Part shown: positions 63,558-64,000 of the stretch, one piece after another
Numbering within the stretch: the first letter of the stretch is position 1
Layout: each line of letters starts with the position of its first letter
Origin: an uncultured Prevotella sp.
GTDB taxonomy: Bacteria; Bacteroidota; Bacteroidia; Bacteroidales; Bacteroidaceae
Reading direction: 5' to 3'
Length of the DNA: 64,000 nucleotides
NCBI GenBank assembly: GCA_937907705.1
Contig: CALCVP010000057.1
Span: 97,090 to 161,089 of the forward strand
The notes under the pieces: model-generated
Databases searched by the model: none
The model's input: only the letters and a program-made list of their open reading frames with translations
Told to the model about the DNA's origin: nothing
Position numbers and translations under genes: made by a program

Positions 63558-63956
63558 ATATAATTATTGTCATACGACAAAACCCTTCTAGTCATGCCAT
63601 AATACAATTGTCTAAACAGACTATATTATAAGACAAAAAGAGTAGGTTAATACTGACAACAAGTTCATCTCAATCTTTGCAAAGGTACAACAAAATAATG
63701 ATATACCGTAAAAATGAACCTAAAATAGTAGGTATTAGAGTCCTTGCCAAGGCCTAAAGCAGCATATTGAAGAACTCTTCAAATGAGTGTTTGGGCTAAA
63801 AATTCAACAAAAATTGCGCTTTCGCTTCCATTAATACTCTGTTAATTCTAATGTAATCGTTTGAAAGAGAGAGAGTTAATTAACGTAATATAACTAATAA
63901 ATTTTGTTAAATGGCTGATTATCAGTAACTTTATAGTTCTCTAAGCTTAAAGTAAC
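63558..63956. other. Intergenic region right of dxs
   Basis: About 400 bp without a recognised gene. It holds the probable dxs -7 box at 63680-63687 (minus) and a plus-strand promoter near 63902-63933 reading toward the right edge. Confidence 0.55.
63902..63933 (+). promoter_or_regulatory. Candidate promoter of the right-edge gene
   Basis: TTTTG (to 63906), a 19-nt spacer and TAACTTTA (63926-63933) fit the Bacteroidota -33/-7 pattern, 24 bp before an ATG. Confidence 0.5.
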
Positions 63957-64000
63957 ATGACATCAGAACCACTCAACCAATATACGGAAATCTGCAGCGA
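63957..64000 (+). CDS. Possible start of a truncated gene at the window edge
   Basis: An open frame beginning ATG at 63957 (MTSEPLNQYTEICS) runs off the window. It is too short to identify; the only support is the promoter-like sequence just upstream. Confidence 0.35.
   Translation, partial: MTSEPLNQYTEICS

Overview
The window looks like a chromosomal segment of a Prevotella/Segatella-type member of the Bacteroidota. The evidence is two SusC/SusD pairs, lipoprotein signal peptides, proteins ending in type IX secretion (T9SS) sorting-like tails, TAnnTTTG-type -7 promoter boxes, A-rich ribosome-binding regions and a dxs-trkA-trkH cluster. Most genes read on the minus strand. I saw no rRNA, tRNA, CRISPR array, transposase or phage gene.

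Layout. (1) 1-7.2 kb: a PafA-like alkaline phosphatase, a TlpA-like thiol lipoprotein, the dTDP-rhamnose genes rfbC-rfbD-rfbB (no rfbA here), a 1.1-kb non-coding gap and meso-diaminopimelate dehydrogenase. (2) 7.2-25.7 kb: a first polysaccharide utilisation locus (PUL) with a GH127-type enzyme, a large DUF5695-like secreted protein, SusD, SusC, a membrane-spanning AraC-type regulator built on a decayed hybrid two-component scaffold, a GH2 enzyme, a cupin-AraC regulator and a TPR-AraC regulator. (3) 25.8-30.9 kb: two plus-strand genes for secreted proteins with T9SS-like C-termini. (4) 31.4-55.6 kb: a near-complete beta-mannan/glucomannan PUL. (5) 56.1-63.6 kb: an exported C1B peptidase, class I mannose-6-phosphate isomerase, TrkH, TrkA and Dxs; a further plus-strand gene may begin at the right edge.

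How the mannan PUL should work (family knowledge applied to the gene set): surface glycan-binding proteins and SusC/SusD capture and import mannan fragments cut by GH5 and GH26 mannanases. A CE7-type esterase removes acetyl groups and a GH3 enzyme trims glucosyl units. A GPH symporter carries beta-mannobiose into the cytoplasm. An AGE-family epimerase converts it to mannosyl-glucose, and a GH130 phosphorylase yields mannose-1-phosphate and glucose. The nearby manA can feed mannose-6-phosphate into glycolysis. No alpha-galactosidase and no dedicated regulator gene lie in the locus.

Most notable observations: (a) four intergenic arrays of 13-bp imperfect palindromes repeated about every 22 bp; (b) a matching direct-repeat operator candidate (21-bp repeat) placed identically upstream of the mannan susC and the GH5 mannanase; (c) a GH26-fold lipoprotein in which both catalytic glutamates are gone; (d) a duplicated, translationally overlapping gene pair sharing a roughly 60-residue module with a GH26 mannanase; (e) a 130-residue domain of no recognised family shared by a small protein and a surface glycan-binding protein; (f) a membrane regulator whose histidine-kinase core has shrunk to a short segment with Gln in place of the phospho-accepting His. 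All readings were made by eye, without database searches.
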